Shown: positions 1-9,039 of the stretch, piece after piece
How the letters are laid out: each line of letters begins with the position of its first letter
Numbering within the stretch: position 1 is the stretch's first letter
Source of the DNA: Kineosporiaceae bacterium SCSIO 59966
GTDB taxonomy: Bacteria > Actinomycetota > Actinomycetes > Actinomycetales > SCSIO-59966
Direction of reading: 5' to 3'
NCBI GenBank assembly: GCA_020881835.1
Contig: CP052876.1
Location: 806,001-870,000 of the forward strand
DNA: 64,000 nucleotides
The notes under the pieces: generated by a model
Seen by the model: the letters and a program-made list of their open reading frames with translations, nothing else
Databases searched by the model: none
Told to the model about the DNA's origin: nothing
Translations under genes and position numbers: made by a program

Positions 1-873
<873 letters not shown>

Positions 874-897
874 GGGCCCGCCCCGTGCGCCCTGCGG

Positions 898-903
898 TAG
901 CGT
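898..903 (+). promoter_or_regulatory. Putative -10 element (TAGCGT) for the cobG riboswitch transcript
   Basis: TAGCGT fits the actinobacterial TANNNT -10 pattern and lies just upstream of the first riboswitch helix. A transcript would begin near 910. No clear -35 element is visible. The other three riboswitches in the window have a similar hexamer at the equivalent place (6160-6165, 13564-13569, and 21303-21298 on the minus strand). Confidence 0.45.
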
Positions 904-907
904 GGGC

Positions 908-1080
908 AGCGCCAGTCGTGCTCCACGAGGTGGAGTCAGGGAACCCGGTGGGAGTCCGGGACTGACGCGCAGCGGTGAGGGTGACGGGCGGGGCACGCCG
1001 GCCGACGGCAGCCACTGGAGTCCACTCCGGGAAGGCGCCCCGCTCCGGTCGATCCCGAGTCCGAAGACCTGCTGGCCCTA
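908..1080 (+). ncRNA. Cobalamin riboswitch upstream of cobG operon
   Basis: The conserved core is visible: GGGAACCCGGTGGGAGTCC near 939-957, GCAGCGGTGA near 969, GCCACTGG near 1010, and the B12-box-like AGTCCGAAGACCTGC near 1058-1072. GCCAG (911-915) can pair with CTGGC (1072-1076) as the closing helix. The RNA would bind adenosylcobalamin and repress the downstream cobG-cobH-cobIJ-cobM operon. The cobG Shine-Dalgarno GAGGT (1136-1140) lies about 60 nt downstream, so control could be translational. I see no clear intrinsic terminator between the box and the gene. Confidence 0.9.
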
Positions 1081-1147
1081 GCGGTGACCGCCGCCAGGTC
1101 AGGAGCGGGCCCCGCGACAGGGCCCATGACCAGATGAGGTACCGAGC

Positions 1148-1993
1148 GTGCCAGTCGTCCGAGACCGACGAGATCGTTGCCCCGGCGCGGTGCGGCCGTG
1201 GCCCGCCGAGGACGGCCTGCTCGTGCGGCTTCGGCTGATCGGTGGCCACCTGCGGTCCAGGCAGCTCGAGGAGCTCGTCGGCGTTGCCCGACGGTACGGC
1301 GACGGCTACGTCCACGTGACCTCTCGCGCCAACCTCCAGGTCCGGGGGCTGCCGGGCGCAGACGGCCACCTCGACCCGACGGCGCTGACGGCCCTGGAGG
1401 CGACCGGGCTGCTGCCCACCCGGACGCACGAGCTGGTGCGCAACGTGATGGCGTCCCCGCAGACCGGGTGTACCGGCGGCCGCGCCGACGTGCGACCGGT
1501 CGCTGGAGAGCTGGACGACCTGCTCTGCTCCGAGCCACGGGTGGCCGGGCTGCCGGGACGGTTCCTGTTCGTCCTGGACGACGGCCGAGGCGACCTGTGC
1601 GACCGGCCCTGCGACCTCGGTCTCGTCGCCCTGGACGCCGCGACGGCCCAGCTGCGGGTCGGCCCGGCATGGGGGCCGGTGGTGGGGTTGCGCGATGCCG
1701 CTCGCGCCCTGGTGGCCCTCGCCGTCCGGTTCATCGACGTGCGCGGCGAGCTGTCGAGCGCGCCGTGGCACGTGGCCGAGCTCGACCGCCCGCTCACCGA
1801 CGAGCAGCAGCCCGACCCTCGGCTGCCGCCGCCGGCGGCCCCGCTGCCGTTCGGTGACGTCCCGGGGGGCCGCCATGTCGCGGTCCCGCCGTCCGGGCTC
1901 GACCACGCCGCCGTCACCGAGCTGACGTCGGGCACCGATCACCTCGTCGTCACCCCGTGGCGCGGGGTACTGGTCCCGGAGAACGACCGGTGA
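1148..1993 (+). CDS. cobG: Precorrin-3B synthase CobG, C-terminally truncated
   Basis: CobG is a sulfite/nitrite-reductase-like Fe-S protein that converts precorrin-3A to precorrin-3B, the oxygen-dependent step of the aerobic cobalamin pathway. The protein has the first ferredoxin-like half (LVRLRLIGGHLRSRQ, VHVTSRANLQVRGL), the central domain (THELVRNVMASP, GGRADVRP) and the second ferredoxin-like half ending in LVVTPWRGVLVP. It then stops at 281 residues, whereas family members usually run about 360-450. The missing tail normally carries the cysteines that bind the 4Fe-4S cluster. The GTG start has a GAGGT Shine-Dalgarno 7 nt upstream. The stop overlaps the cobH start, so this is not an obvious recent frameshift. 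Activity is uncertain. Confidence 0.85.
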   Translation: MPVVRDRRDRCPGAVRPWPAEDGLLVRLRLIGGHLRSRQLEELVGVARRYGDGYVHVTSRANLQVRGLPGADGHLDPTALTALEATGLLPTRTHELVRNVMASPQTGCTGGRADVRPVAGELDDLLCSEPRVAGLPGRFLFVLDDGRGDLCDRPCDLGLVALDAATAQLRVGPAWGPVVGLRDAARALVALAVRFIDVRGELSSAPWHVAELDRPLTDEQQPDPRLPPPAAPLPFGDVPGGRHVAVPPSGLDHAAVTELTSGTDHLVVTPWRGVLVPENDR

Positions 1994-2655
1994 GACAGCC
2001 GAGAAGGCCCGTGCGCCGTTACGACTACGTCTCCTCCGGTCCGGAGATCTACACCGACTCCTTCGCCACCATCCGTCGCGAGGCTGACCTCAGCCGCGTT
2101 CCCCCGGACGCCGAGAAGCTCGCCGTCCGGATGATCCACGGCAGCGGCCAGGTCGACCTGGCCGCCGACCTCGTCGTGCACCCTCGACTGGTGGTCGCTG
2201 CCCGTGCCGCGCTGGAGGCCGGTGCGCCGATCCTGTGCGACGCCACGATGGTCGCCACCGGTGTCACCCGCAGCCGCCTGCCCAACGCCAACGAGGTGCT
2301 CTGCTTCCTGCACGACGAGCGGGTCCCGGTTCTGGCGCAGCAGTGGCGGACCACCCGCACCGCCGCCGCGGTGTCCCTGTGGGAGCCGTACCTCGACGGC
2401 GCTGTCGTGGCCATCGGCAACGCCCCCACTGCGCTGTTCCACCTGCTCGAGATGGTCCTGGACGGCGCGCCGCGCCCCGCTGCTGTCGTCGGCTGCCCAG
2501 TGGGCTTCACCGGCGCAACCGAGTCCAAGCAGGCCCTCGTCGACCTGGGTGACCGGCACGGCGTCGACCTGCCGTACGTCACCGTCCGCGGGCGTCGAGG
2601 TGGGTCGGCGATGACCTCCTCGGCGCTCAACGCGCTGGCCCGGGAGGAGGAGTGA
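1990..2655 (+). CDS. cobH: Precorrin-8X methylmutase CobH
   Basis: CobH moves the C11 methyl group to C12, turning precorrin-8X into hydrogenobyrinic acid. The protein contains the family motif RMIHGSGQVDLAADL with the catalytic histidine at residue 50, plus CDATMVATGV and the nucleotide-like VVGCPVGFTGATESK segment. Length is 221 residues, slightly above the usual 205-215. I chose the GTG at 1990 because it overlaps the cobG stop (GTGA) and has GGAGAA about 8 nt upstream. A second in-frame GTG at 2011 would give a protein starting nearer to the conserved YDYVSSG segment. The gene is the second of the riboswitch-controlled operon. Confidence 0.95.
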   Translation: MRQPRRPVRRYDYVSSGPEIYTDSFATIRREADLSRVPPDAEKLAVRMIHGSGQVDLAADLVVHPRLVVAARAALEAGAPILCDATMVATGVTRSRLPNANEVLCFLHDERVPVLAQQWRTTRTAAAVSLWEPYLDGAVVAIGNAPTALFHLLEMVLDGAPRPAAVVGCPVGFTGATESKQALVDLGDRHGVDLPYVTVRGRRGGSAMTSSALNALAREEE

Positions 2656-4172
2656 CCGGTCGCCTCTACGGCGTCGGCGTCGGGCCCGGCGACCCCGACC
2701 TCATCACCCGCAAGGGCGCCCGACTCATCGCGAGCGCGGACGTGATCGCCTACCACGCCGGTGCCGGCAAGGAGTCCAACGCCCGCCGCATCGCCGCTGG
2801 ACTGTTCTCCCAGGGTGTCGTCGAGGAGGAGCTCCGCTACCCGGTGACGACAGGGGCGACCGACCACCCCGGCGGGTACGCCGGCGCGCTCGCCGACTTC
2901 TACGAGCAGTCCGCCGTCCGGCTGGCGGCGCACCTCGACGCCGGGCGGGACGTCGTCCTGCTCGCCGAAGGCGACCCGCTGTTCTACGGCTCGTTCATGT
3001 ACCTGCACGACCGGCTGGCCGGCAGGTACCCGACCGAGATCGTCCCCGGGGTGCCGGCGTTCGCTGCCGCCACCGCCGCGGCGGCTGCGCCGCTGGTGCG
3101 CCAGACCGACGTGCTGACCGTGCTGCCGGGCACGATGCCTGAGCCCGAGCTCGCCCGTCGCCTGGCGGACACCGACGCCGCGATCATCCTCAAGCTCGGC
3201 CGCACCTTCCCGGCCGTCCGCAGGGCGCTGGAGGCCGCCGGACGGCTGGACCACGCGCTCTACGTCGAGCGGGTGTCGATGCCCGGGCAGCGCTGGCTGC
3301 CGGTCGCCGAGGTCGACGCCGACACGGTGCCGTACTTCGCGCTCGTCGTGGTCCCAGGAGACACTCGCAACGGACGGCGCTCCCGGCAGCGCGGCGCCGT
3401 GGTCGAGGCGGACGCCGGGCGCTCGGCGCGGGACCAGCCGGCGGCAGAGCTGCTCGTGGTCGGTCTCGGTCCTGGTCCGGACGGCTGGCTCACCCCTGAG
3501 GCCTCGGCCGCCCTGGCGCAGGTGGACCACGTCGTCGGCTACGGCCCGTACCTGGACCGCGTCCCCCAGCGCAGCGGCCTGACCCGGCACGCGAGCGGCA
3601 ACACCGTCGAGCTCGACCGTGCCCGCCACGCCCTCGACCTCGCCCGAGCCGGTGAGCGGGTCGCCGTCGTCTCCGGCGGCGACCCCGGGGTGTTCGGCAT
3701 GGCGGCCGCCGTCTTCGAGGCGGCCGAGGACCCGGCCTACGCCGACGTGGCCGTCCGCGTCCTGCCGGGTGTCAGCGCGGTCCAGGCGGTCGCCGCCCGG
3801 GCCGGTGCCCCGATCGGGGCCGACTTCGCCGTCGTGTCCCTCTCCGACCGGCTCAAACCGTGGACGGTCGTCGAACGGCGTCTTCGGGCCGTCGCCGCGG
3901 CCGACCTCGTGCTGGCGATCTACAACCCGGCGTCACGGTCGCGGACCCACCAGGTCGCGACGGCGCAACGGGTCCTGCTCGAGCACCGCAGGCCCGACAC
4001 CGTCGTCGTCGTGGGCCGCGACGTCGGCCGCGCACAGGAGTCGCTCACCGTGACGACGCTGGCCGGCCTCGACCCGGCCACGATCGACATGAGGTGCCTG
4101 CTCATCGTGGGCGCCGACGCCACGCGCGTCACCAGGGCGGGTGTCTGGACGCCGCGGTGGGTGCAGGGCTGA
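2652..4172 (+). CDS. cobIJ: Fused precorrin-2 C20-methyltransferase / precorrin-3B C17-methyltransferase CobIJ
   Basis: Two SAM-dependent tetrapyrrole methylase domains sit in one chain. Residues 1 to about 245 are CobI (YGVGVGPGDPDLITRKG, LAEGDPLFYGSFMYL, EIVPGVPAFAAA), which methylates precorrin-2 at C20. Residues about 265-506 are CobJ (LLVVGLGPGPDGWLTPEA, VVSGGDPGVFGMA, YNPASRSRTHQ), which methylates C17 with ring contraction. The same fusion is known in mycobacteria at about this length (506 residues here). The linker is Arg/Ala rich. The GTG start overlaps the cobH stop (GTGA) behind a strong GGAGGAGG Shine-Dalgarno, so translation is probably coupled. Having both activities in one chain may help hand over the unstable CobG product. 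Confidence 0.96.
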   Translation: MTGRLYGVGVGPGDPDLITRKGARLIASADVIAYHAGAGKESNARRIAAGLFSQGVVEEELRYPVTTGATDHPGGYAGALADFYEQSAVRLAAHLDAGRDVVLLAEGDPLFYGSFMYLHDRLAGRYPTEIVPGVPAFAAATAAAAAPLVRQTDVLTVLPGTMPEPELARRLADTDAAIILKLGRTFPAVRRALEAAGRLDHALYVERVSMPGQRWLPVAEVDADTVPYFALVVVPGDTRNGRRSRQRGAVVEADAGRSARDQPAAELLVVGLGPGPDGWLTPEASAALAQVDHVVGYGPYLDRVPQRSGLTRHASGNTVELDRARHALDLARAGERVAVVSGGDPGVFGMAAAVFEAAEDPAYADVAVRVLPGVSAVQAVAARAGAPIGADFAVVSLSDRLKPWTVVERRLRAVAAADLVLAIYNPASRSRTHQVATAQRVLLEHRRPDTVVVVGRDVGRAQESLTVTTLAGLDPATIDMRCLLIVGADATRVTRAGVWTPRWVQG

Positions 4173-4939
4173 TGGTCGTCCACTTCGTGGGCGCCGGGCC
4201 CGGCGCGGCCGACCTGCTGACGGTTCGAGCGACCCGGTTGCTGGCCGAGGCCGACGTCGTGCTCTACCCGGGGACGTACCTCGACCCGCAGGTCCTGGAC
4301 CACGTCAGCCCGCAGGCCGAGCTGGTCGACACCCAGCACCTCGACCTCGACCAGATCACCGAACGGCTGACGGCCGCCCACCACGAGGGCAAGGACGTCG
4401 TCCGTCTCACGTCCGGCGACCTGTCGGTGTACTCGGCGCTGGCCGAGCAGACCCGCCGGCTCGACGCCGCGGGCGTGGCCTGGGACGCCACGCCCGGCGT
4501 ACCGGCGTACGCCGCCGCAGCGGCCGCAGTGGGCCGGGAGCTCACCGTCCCGCTCGTCGCGCAGTCCGTCGTGCTGACTCGTACCCGGGCCCGTTCCAGC
4601 CCGATGCCCGCCACCGAGGCGCTGTCCGCGTACGCCGCGACCCGTGCGACGCTCGTGCTGCACCTGGCGATCACCCGGACCCGTGAGCTCATGGCGGAGC
4701 TGGAACCGGAGTACGGCGCCGACTGCCCGGTCGTGGTCGTCTACCGGGCCAGTCAGCCGGGCGAGGTCGTCCTGCACGGCACGGTCGCCACCATCGCCGA
4801 CGCCGTCGAGGCTGCTGCGCTGCGGCAGGCCGCGGTCATCCTCGTCGGTCGGGCTCTCGACCCCCGGCCCGGCGGGGAGTCGTTCCTCTACGACGCGCGC
4901 CGCGACCGCCGGGTACCCCCAGGTCAGCCGCGCACGTAG
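4172..4939 (+). CDS. cobM: Precorrin-4 C11-methyltransferase CobM
   Basis: CobM is a SAM-dependent methylase that adds the C11 methyl group to precorrin-4, giving precorrin-5. The 255-residue protein has the family order VHFVGAGPGAADLLTVRA at the N-terminus, VRLTSGDLSVYSA, ATPGVPAYAAAAA, RTRARSSPMPATE and VVVYRASQPGE. The ATG overlaps the cobIJ stop as TGATG, and a much longer upstream reading frame in the same phase is only a shadow of cobIJ. It is the last gene of the rightward operon. Its 3' end overlaps the 3' end of the opposing cobL gene by 16 bp. Confidence 0.96.
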   Translation: MVVHFVGAGPGAADLLTVRATRLLAEADVVLYPGTYLDPQVLDHVSPQAELVDTQHLDLDQITERLTAAHHEGKDVVRLTSGDLSVYSALAEQTRRLDAAGVAWDATPGVPAYAAAAAAVGRELTVPLVAQSVVLTRTRARSSPMPATEALSAYAATRATLVLHLAITRTRELMAELEPEYGADCPVVVVYRASQPGEVVLHGTVATIADAVEAAALRQAAVILVGRALDPRPGGESFLYDARRDRRVPPGQPRT

Positions 4940-6177
4940 GCCCACTGGGTGACCGACCTGGTGGGCGTCCAGCCGGTGAACGAGCCGATCGGGGCCGCCA
5001 CCTCGACACCGACCCGGGTCAGCTCCCCGCCGCGGTCGCGGTAGAGGTCCGCCAGTAGCCGCTCGGTCTCCAGGGTCACCCCGTGGACGACGACGCGTCC
5101 GCCGGGCGGCAGCGCGGCCAGGCAGGTCTCGAGGACGCCGGGCGTGGTGGCACCGCCGCCGACGAACACCGCATCGGGGGCCGGCAGGTCGGCGAGGGCC
5201 TCCGGTGCGGTGCCGTGGACGACGCGCAGGCCGGGCACCCCGAGGCGGTGGGCGTTGCGGGTGATCCGCTCCGCGCGCTGCGCATCGGCCTCGACGGCCG
5301 TCGCGGAGCAGGTCGGGTGGGCGCGCATCCACTCCACTCCCACCGAGCCGGCGCCCGCCCCGACGTCCCACAGGTGAGCTCCGGGCACCGGCGCGAGGCG
5401 GGCCAGCGCAGCGGCGCGCAGGTCCCGCTTGGTGAGCTGCCCGTCGTGGTCGAACAGGTCGTCGGGCAGACCGGCGACCCAGGCACCGTGCGCGGGACCG
5501 TCCAGCTCCAGCCCGATGACGTTGAGCCGCGGACAGACGGCCGACCAGGTGCCGGCTGTGCCGTCCACCCGGGTGAAGCGGTCGGAGCCCAGGTCACCGA
5601 GGACGTGCACCCGCGACGCGCCGTACCCGGCGGCGGTCAGCAGCCGCGCCACCTGCGCGGGGGTGCTCTCGTCGGAGGAGAGCACGAGCACTCGCCGGCC
5701 CGGTGCCAGCTCCCGCAAGACCAGGGCCGGGCTCCTGCCCACGACGCTGACCACCGCGCAGGACTCCGCCGGCCAGCGCAGCTCGGCCCGGGCGAGCGCG
5801 ACCGAGGAGGTCGCCGGGTAGATCTCCACCCGGTCCTCACCGAGCAGGTCGACGAGGGTCGACCCGACGCCGGAGACCAGCGGGTCACCGGAGGCCAGCG
5901 CGACGACCGGTCCCTGCGTCAGCGTGGCGAGCAGGTCCGGCAGGCCGTCGCGCAGCGGTGTCGGCCACCGTTCGCGTCGCTGCCCGGGCCGCGGCGGCAC
6001 CAGGTCCAGGTGCCGCTGCCCGCCGACCAGCACCCGGGCGTCGAGCAGCAGTCTGCGCACGTCGTCGGTGAGCCCGCTCCAGCCGCGGGCGCCGATGCCG
6101 ACCACCGTGACCGTCGGCTGCGGGCGAGGGCTCGTGGGTGCCGGCACGGCTTCGCACGCTATCGTGGCCACCGTCAC
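4924..6177 (-). CDS. cobL: Precorrin-6Y C5,15-methyltransferase (decarboxylating) CobL
   Basis: CobL methylates C5 and C15 of precorrin-6B and decarboxylates the C12 acetate, giving precorrin-8X. The N-terminal CbiE-like domain (VTVVGIGARGWSGL, LASGDPLVSGVGS) is fused to a C-terminal CbiT-like Rossmann methylase (LWDVGAGAGSVGVEW, GGGATTPGVLE). I chose GTG at 6177 (417 residues) because AGAGG lies 6 nt upstream on this strand. The open frame extends upstream only through sequence antisense to the chlID riboswitch and has no family similarity there. The gene is head-to-head with the riboswitch-controlled chlID operon, so any cobL promoter must lie opposite the riboswitch RNA. Confidence 0.95.
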   Translation of the reverse strand: MTVATIACEAVPAPTSPRPQPTVTVVGIGARGWSGLTDDVRRLLLDARVLVGGQRHLDLVPPRPGQRRERWPTPLRDGLPDLLATLTQGPVVALASGDPLVSGVGSTLVDLLGEDRVEIYPATSSVALARAELRWPAESCAVVSVVGRSPALVLRELAPGRRVLVLSSDESTPAQVARLLTAAGYGASRVHVLGDLGSDRFTRVDGTAGTWSAVCPRLNVIGLELDGPAHGAWVAGLPDDLFDHDGQLTKRDLRAAALARLAPVPGAHLWDVGAGAGSVGVEWMRAHPTCSATAVEADAQRAERITRNAHRLGVPGLRVVHGTAPEALADLPAPDAVFVGGGATTPGVLETCLAALPPGGRVVVHGVTLETERLLADLYRDRGGELTRVGVEVAAPIGSFTGWTPTRSVTQWAYVRG

Positions 6178-6189
6178 GAGGTGCCTCTG

Positions 6190-6330
6190 AGACCGAGCCG
6201 TCGGAAACGGCGGGGCTGGCGACGAGGAGAATCTGGGAAGCCGGTGAGAGTCCGGCACAGGCCCGCTGCGGTGAATCGGGCCCCTGGCGACGGGGGACCC
6301 GACAAGTCCGAAGACCGGCCTCGGGACCGG
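6190..6330 (+). ncRNA. Cobalamin riboswitch upstream of chlID-cobO-cobBC-cobT-cobD
   Basis: The core reads GGGAAGCCGGTGAGAGTCC (6235-6253), CCCGCTGCGGTGAA (6262-6275) and AAGTCCGAAGACCGGCC (6304-6320). It is followed about 30 nt later by the chlID Shine-Dalgarno GGGAG. A putative -10 (TATCGT, 6160-6165) lies inside the first codons of cobL on the other strand, so the RNA would start around 6172. The riboswitch should repress the chelatase/adenosylation/amidation operon when adenosylcobalamin is abundant. Confidence 0.9.
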
Positions 6331-6366
6331 ACCGTGTTCCATGGCGCAACCGAGCGGGAGCCTCGT

Positions 6367-8409
6367 ATGCCGGTGCAGTACCCCTTCTCAGCCGTCCTCG
6401 GGTGCGAGGCCGACGGCCTGGACGACATGGGGCTGGCCCTCGTCCTGACCGCCATCTCGCCGGAGATCGGGGGCGTGCTCGTCCGCGGCGAGAAGGGGAC
6501 GGCCAAGTCCACCGCCGTCCGCGCGCTGGCGGCGGTCCTCCCACCGATCCACGTGTACGCGGCCGACCGGTTCTCGGTCGACCCGGCAGACTCCTGCGCG
6601 GTCTCGCCGGACGGTCCGTTCGGCGGCGACGCCGAAGTGGTCACCCGCCCGGTTCGTCTCGTCGAGCTGCCCGTCGGTGCGACGGAGGACCGCGTGCTGG
6701 GCTCCCTGCACCTCGGACGCGCACTGTCCCAGGGCTCCGTGGAGTACGAGCCCGGCCTGCTCGCGCGCGCCCACCGCGGCATCCTCTACGTCGACGAGGT
6801 CAACCTGCTGCACGACCACCTCGTCGACCTCCTGCTCGACACCGCGGCCATGGGCCGCGCCACGGTCGAGCGGGACGGCGTCTCGGTGGAGCACGCGGCT
6901 CGGTTCGTCCTCATCGGCACCATGAACCCCGAAGAGGGGGAGCTGCGCCCCCAGCTCCTCGACCGTTTCGGGCTCACCGTCGAGGTCCGGGCACCGCGCG
7001 ACCCGGCGGTGCGGGCCGACGTCGTCCGGCGCCGGATGGCGTACGACGCGGACCCGGTGGGGTTTGCGGCGCGTTACCGCGCCGCCGACCAGGCGCTCAC
7101 CGGGCGGATCGCGAGCGCCCGTGAACGGGTCGCCACCGTGCGGCTGACCGAGTCCGCCCTGCTGACGGTTGCCGAGGTCTGTGCCGCGTTCGAGGTGGAC
7201 GGCCTGCGCGCGGACATCGTCACCGCACGCACCGCCGTGGCCCACGCCGCGTGGGCGGGGCGCGACGAGGTCACCACGGCAGACATCCGCCGGGCCGCGC
7301 TGCTGGCTCTGCCGCACCGGAGGCGGCGCACGCCGTTCGACGCGCCAGGGCTGGACGAGGACCTGCTGAACCAGGTCCTCGGCGACGGTCTGCCTCCGGA
7401 CCCGCCAGAAGGCCCGGGCCCGGGCGCGTCCCCGGAGGAGGACGGCGGCGCCCAGCCGGACGGCGGCCGCCAGCCGGACGGCGAGCCGGCCGCCGAGCGG
7501 GACACCCCCCAGCGGGACGTCGCCAGGCAGGACGACGAGGACCGGCAGGCGCCCGCGCCGCGTGCCGGGGCCGGTGAGCAGTCGGTCGTCCAGGCCGGCG
7601 CGCCACAGCGCCCGCGACTGCTCACCGTCGACGGTGTCGGCTCGGGGGCGGCCGGTCGCCGCAGCCGCGCGATCTCCAGCAGCGGCAGGCGGGTCGGCTG
7701 CGAGCCCGGTGACAGTGGCTCTCTGCACCTCGTGGAGACGCTCAAGGCAGCCGCCGCTCAGCAGCCCGTCCGCCCCCGGGCAGGCGGCCGGGTGGACCTG
7801 CGGGCCGAGGACCTGCGGATCGCGGTCCGTGAGGGCCGGGAGGCCAACCTCGTCCTGTTCTGCGTCGACGCGTCCGGGTCGATGGCGGCGCGCAAGCGGA
7901 TGACCCAGGTGAAGACCGCGGTCCTCTCGCTGCTGCTCGACGCCTACCGCCGGCGCGACAAGGTCGGCCTGATCACCTTCGGTGGCGGCGGCGCCGAGCT
8001 GGTCCTGCCGCCGACCCACAGCGTCGAGATCGCCGCCCGCCGCCTCGATGAGCTCCCCGCCGGCGGTCGGACACCGTTGGCCGAGGGCCTCCTGGAGGCG
8101 GCCCGGGTGCTGGAGCGCGAGCGCCTGCGGGACCCGCGCCTGCGCCCGCTGCTCGTCGTGGTGACCGACGGGCGCGCCACCGCGGGAAGGGACGCAGTCG
8201 CCCGGTCGGGTGAGGCTGCCGAGCACGTCGCCCGCCTGAGCGTGACCACGGTCGTCGTCGACGGGGAGAGCGGCCCGGTGCGACTCGGCCTGGCGACCCG
8301 GCTGGCGAGCCTGCTGCGGGCCGAGCACCTGCCCGTGGCGGAGGTGACCGCCCAGACCCTGACCGGCTCGGTCCGGCGCCACACCCGCGCGACGAACGGA
8401 GCAGCCTGA
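6367..8409 (+). CDS. ChlI/ChlD-type fused AAA+ and VWA chelatase subunit (putative cobaltochelatase motor)
   Basis: A single 680-residue chain joins a ChlI-like AAA+ ATPase to a ChlD-like integrin-I (VWA) domain. Walker A is GEKGTAKST (41-49), Walker B is ILYVDEVN (from about 139), with sensor-type TMNPEEGELRPQLLDRF after it. A Pro/Gly/Asp/Glu-rich linker covers roughly residues 340-430. The MIDAS motif DASGSM begins at residue 501, with GGRTPLAEG and VTDGRAT completing the metal site. Such proteins energise insertion of Mg or Co by a ChlH/CobN subunit. With cobN in this locus, no cobS/cobT-type partners and riboswitch control, cobalt insertion into hydrogenobyrinate diamide is the likely role. 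The start has GGGAG 7 nt upstream. Confidence 0.92.
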   Translation: MPVQYPFSAVLGCEADGLDDMGLALVLTAISPEIGGVLVRGEKGTAKSTAVRALAAVLPPIHVYAADRFSVDPADSCAVSPDGPFGGDAEVVTRPVRLVELPVGATEDRVLGSLHLGRALSQGSVEYEPGLLARAHRGILYVDEVNLLHDHLVDLLLDTAAMGRATVERDGVSVEHAARFVLIGTMNPEEGELRPQLLDRFGLTVEVRAPRDPAVRADVVRRRMAYDADPVGFAARYRAADQALTGRIASARERVATVRLTESALLTVAEVCAAFEVDGLRADIVTARTAVAHAAWAGRDEVTTADIRRAALLALPHRRRRTPFDAPGLDEDLLNQVLGDGLPPDPPEGPGPGASPEEDGGAQPDGGRQPDGEPAAERDTPQRDVARQDDEDRQAPAPRAGAGEQSVVQAGAPQRPRLLTVDGVGSGAAGRRSRAISSSGRRVGCEPGDSGSLHLVETLKAAAAQQPVRPRAGGRVDLRAEDLRIAVREGREANLVLFCVDASGSMAARKRMTQVKTAVLSLLLDAYRRRDKVGLITFGGGGAELVLPPTHSVEIAARRLDELPAGGRTPLAEGLLEAARVLERERLRDPRLRPLLVVVTDGRATAGRDAVARSGEAAEHVARLSVTTVVVDGESGPVRLGLATRLASLLRAEHLPVAEVTAQTLTGSVRRHTRATNGAA

Positions 8410-9023
8410 TGCCCGAGGGTCGACCCACCACGATCCCGGACGACGGGCTCACGACGCGGCAGCGTCGCAACCGCCCGCTCGTCGTGGTCCACACCGGCGA
8501 CGGCAAGGGGAAGTCGACCGCGGCCTTCGGGCTCGCTCTGCGCGGCTGGAACCAGGGCTGGCGTATCGGGGTCTTCCAGTTCGTGAAGTCCGCCAGGTGG
8601 CGTATCGGTGAGCAGACGGTCCTGGAGCGGCTGGGGGCCCTGCACCGCGAGACCGGAGAGGGCGGGCCGGTCGAGTGGCACAAGATGGGCTCCGGCTGGT
8701 CCTGGAGCCGCAAGCAGGGCGACGCCGAGGACCATGCCGCGGCCGCCCTCGAGGGGTGGCGCGAGGTCAAGCGTCGCCTCGCGGACGGTGCTCACGACCT
8801 GCTCGTGCTGGACGAGTTCACCTACCCGATGACGTGGGGGTGGGTGGACGTGGATGACGTCATCACCACGCTCCGGCGGCGACCAGGTCACCAGCACGTG
8901 GTGATCACCGGCCGCAACGCCGACCCCCGGCTCGTCGAGGCCGCCGACCTGGTCACCGAGATGACCAAGGTCAAGCACCCGATGGACGCCGGCCAGAAGG
9001 GGCAGAAGGGCATCGAGTGGTGA
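8409..9023 (+). CDS. cobO: Corrinoid adenosyltransferase CobO
   Basis: CobO transfers the adenosyl group of ATP to the reduced cobalt of corrinoids, forming the Co-C bond of coenzyme B12. The 204-residue protein has the modified P-loop HTGDGKGKST at residues 28-37, then FQFVKSARWRIGEQ, the Walker-B-like LLVLDEFTYPMTWGW and the C-terminal EMTKVKHPMDAGQKGQKGIEW typical of the CobA/CobO family. The ATG overlaps the chelatase stop as TGATG, so translation is coupled. Its position between the chelatase and cobB matches the order of late pathway steps. Confidence 0.97.
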   Translation: MPEGRPTTIPDDGLTTRQRRNRPLVVVHTGDGKGKSTAAFGLALRGWNQGWRIGVFQFVKSARWRIGEQTVLERLGALHRETGEGGPVEWHKMGSGWSWSRKQGDAEDHAAAALEGWREVKRRLADGAHDLLVLDEFTYPMTWGWVDVDDVITTLRRRPGHQHVVITGRNADPRLVEAADLVTEMTKVKHPMDAGQKGQKGIEW

Positions 9024-9039
9024 GCCGGCGGGGGCCGGT

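Noticed and set aside
908-1080. TPP riboswitch, because thiC is adjacent
   Set aside because: The element is downstream of thiC, and its conserved boxes are those of the cobalamin class, not the TPP class. The gene behind it is cobG.
2049-3629. Long minus-strand open frame opposite cobH-cobIJ
   Set aside because: It lies antisense to two well-supported genes and has no recognisable motifs. High third-position G/C routinely opens such shadow frames here, as it does opposite cobN, glgE, gatA and ilvB.
5083-6366. N-terminal extension of the chelatase reading frame back to 5083
   Set aside because: The extension is antisense to cobL and crosses the riboswitch. Chelatase similarity begins at ATG 6367, which has a proper Shine-Dalgarno.
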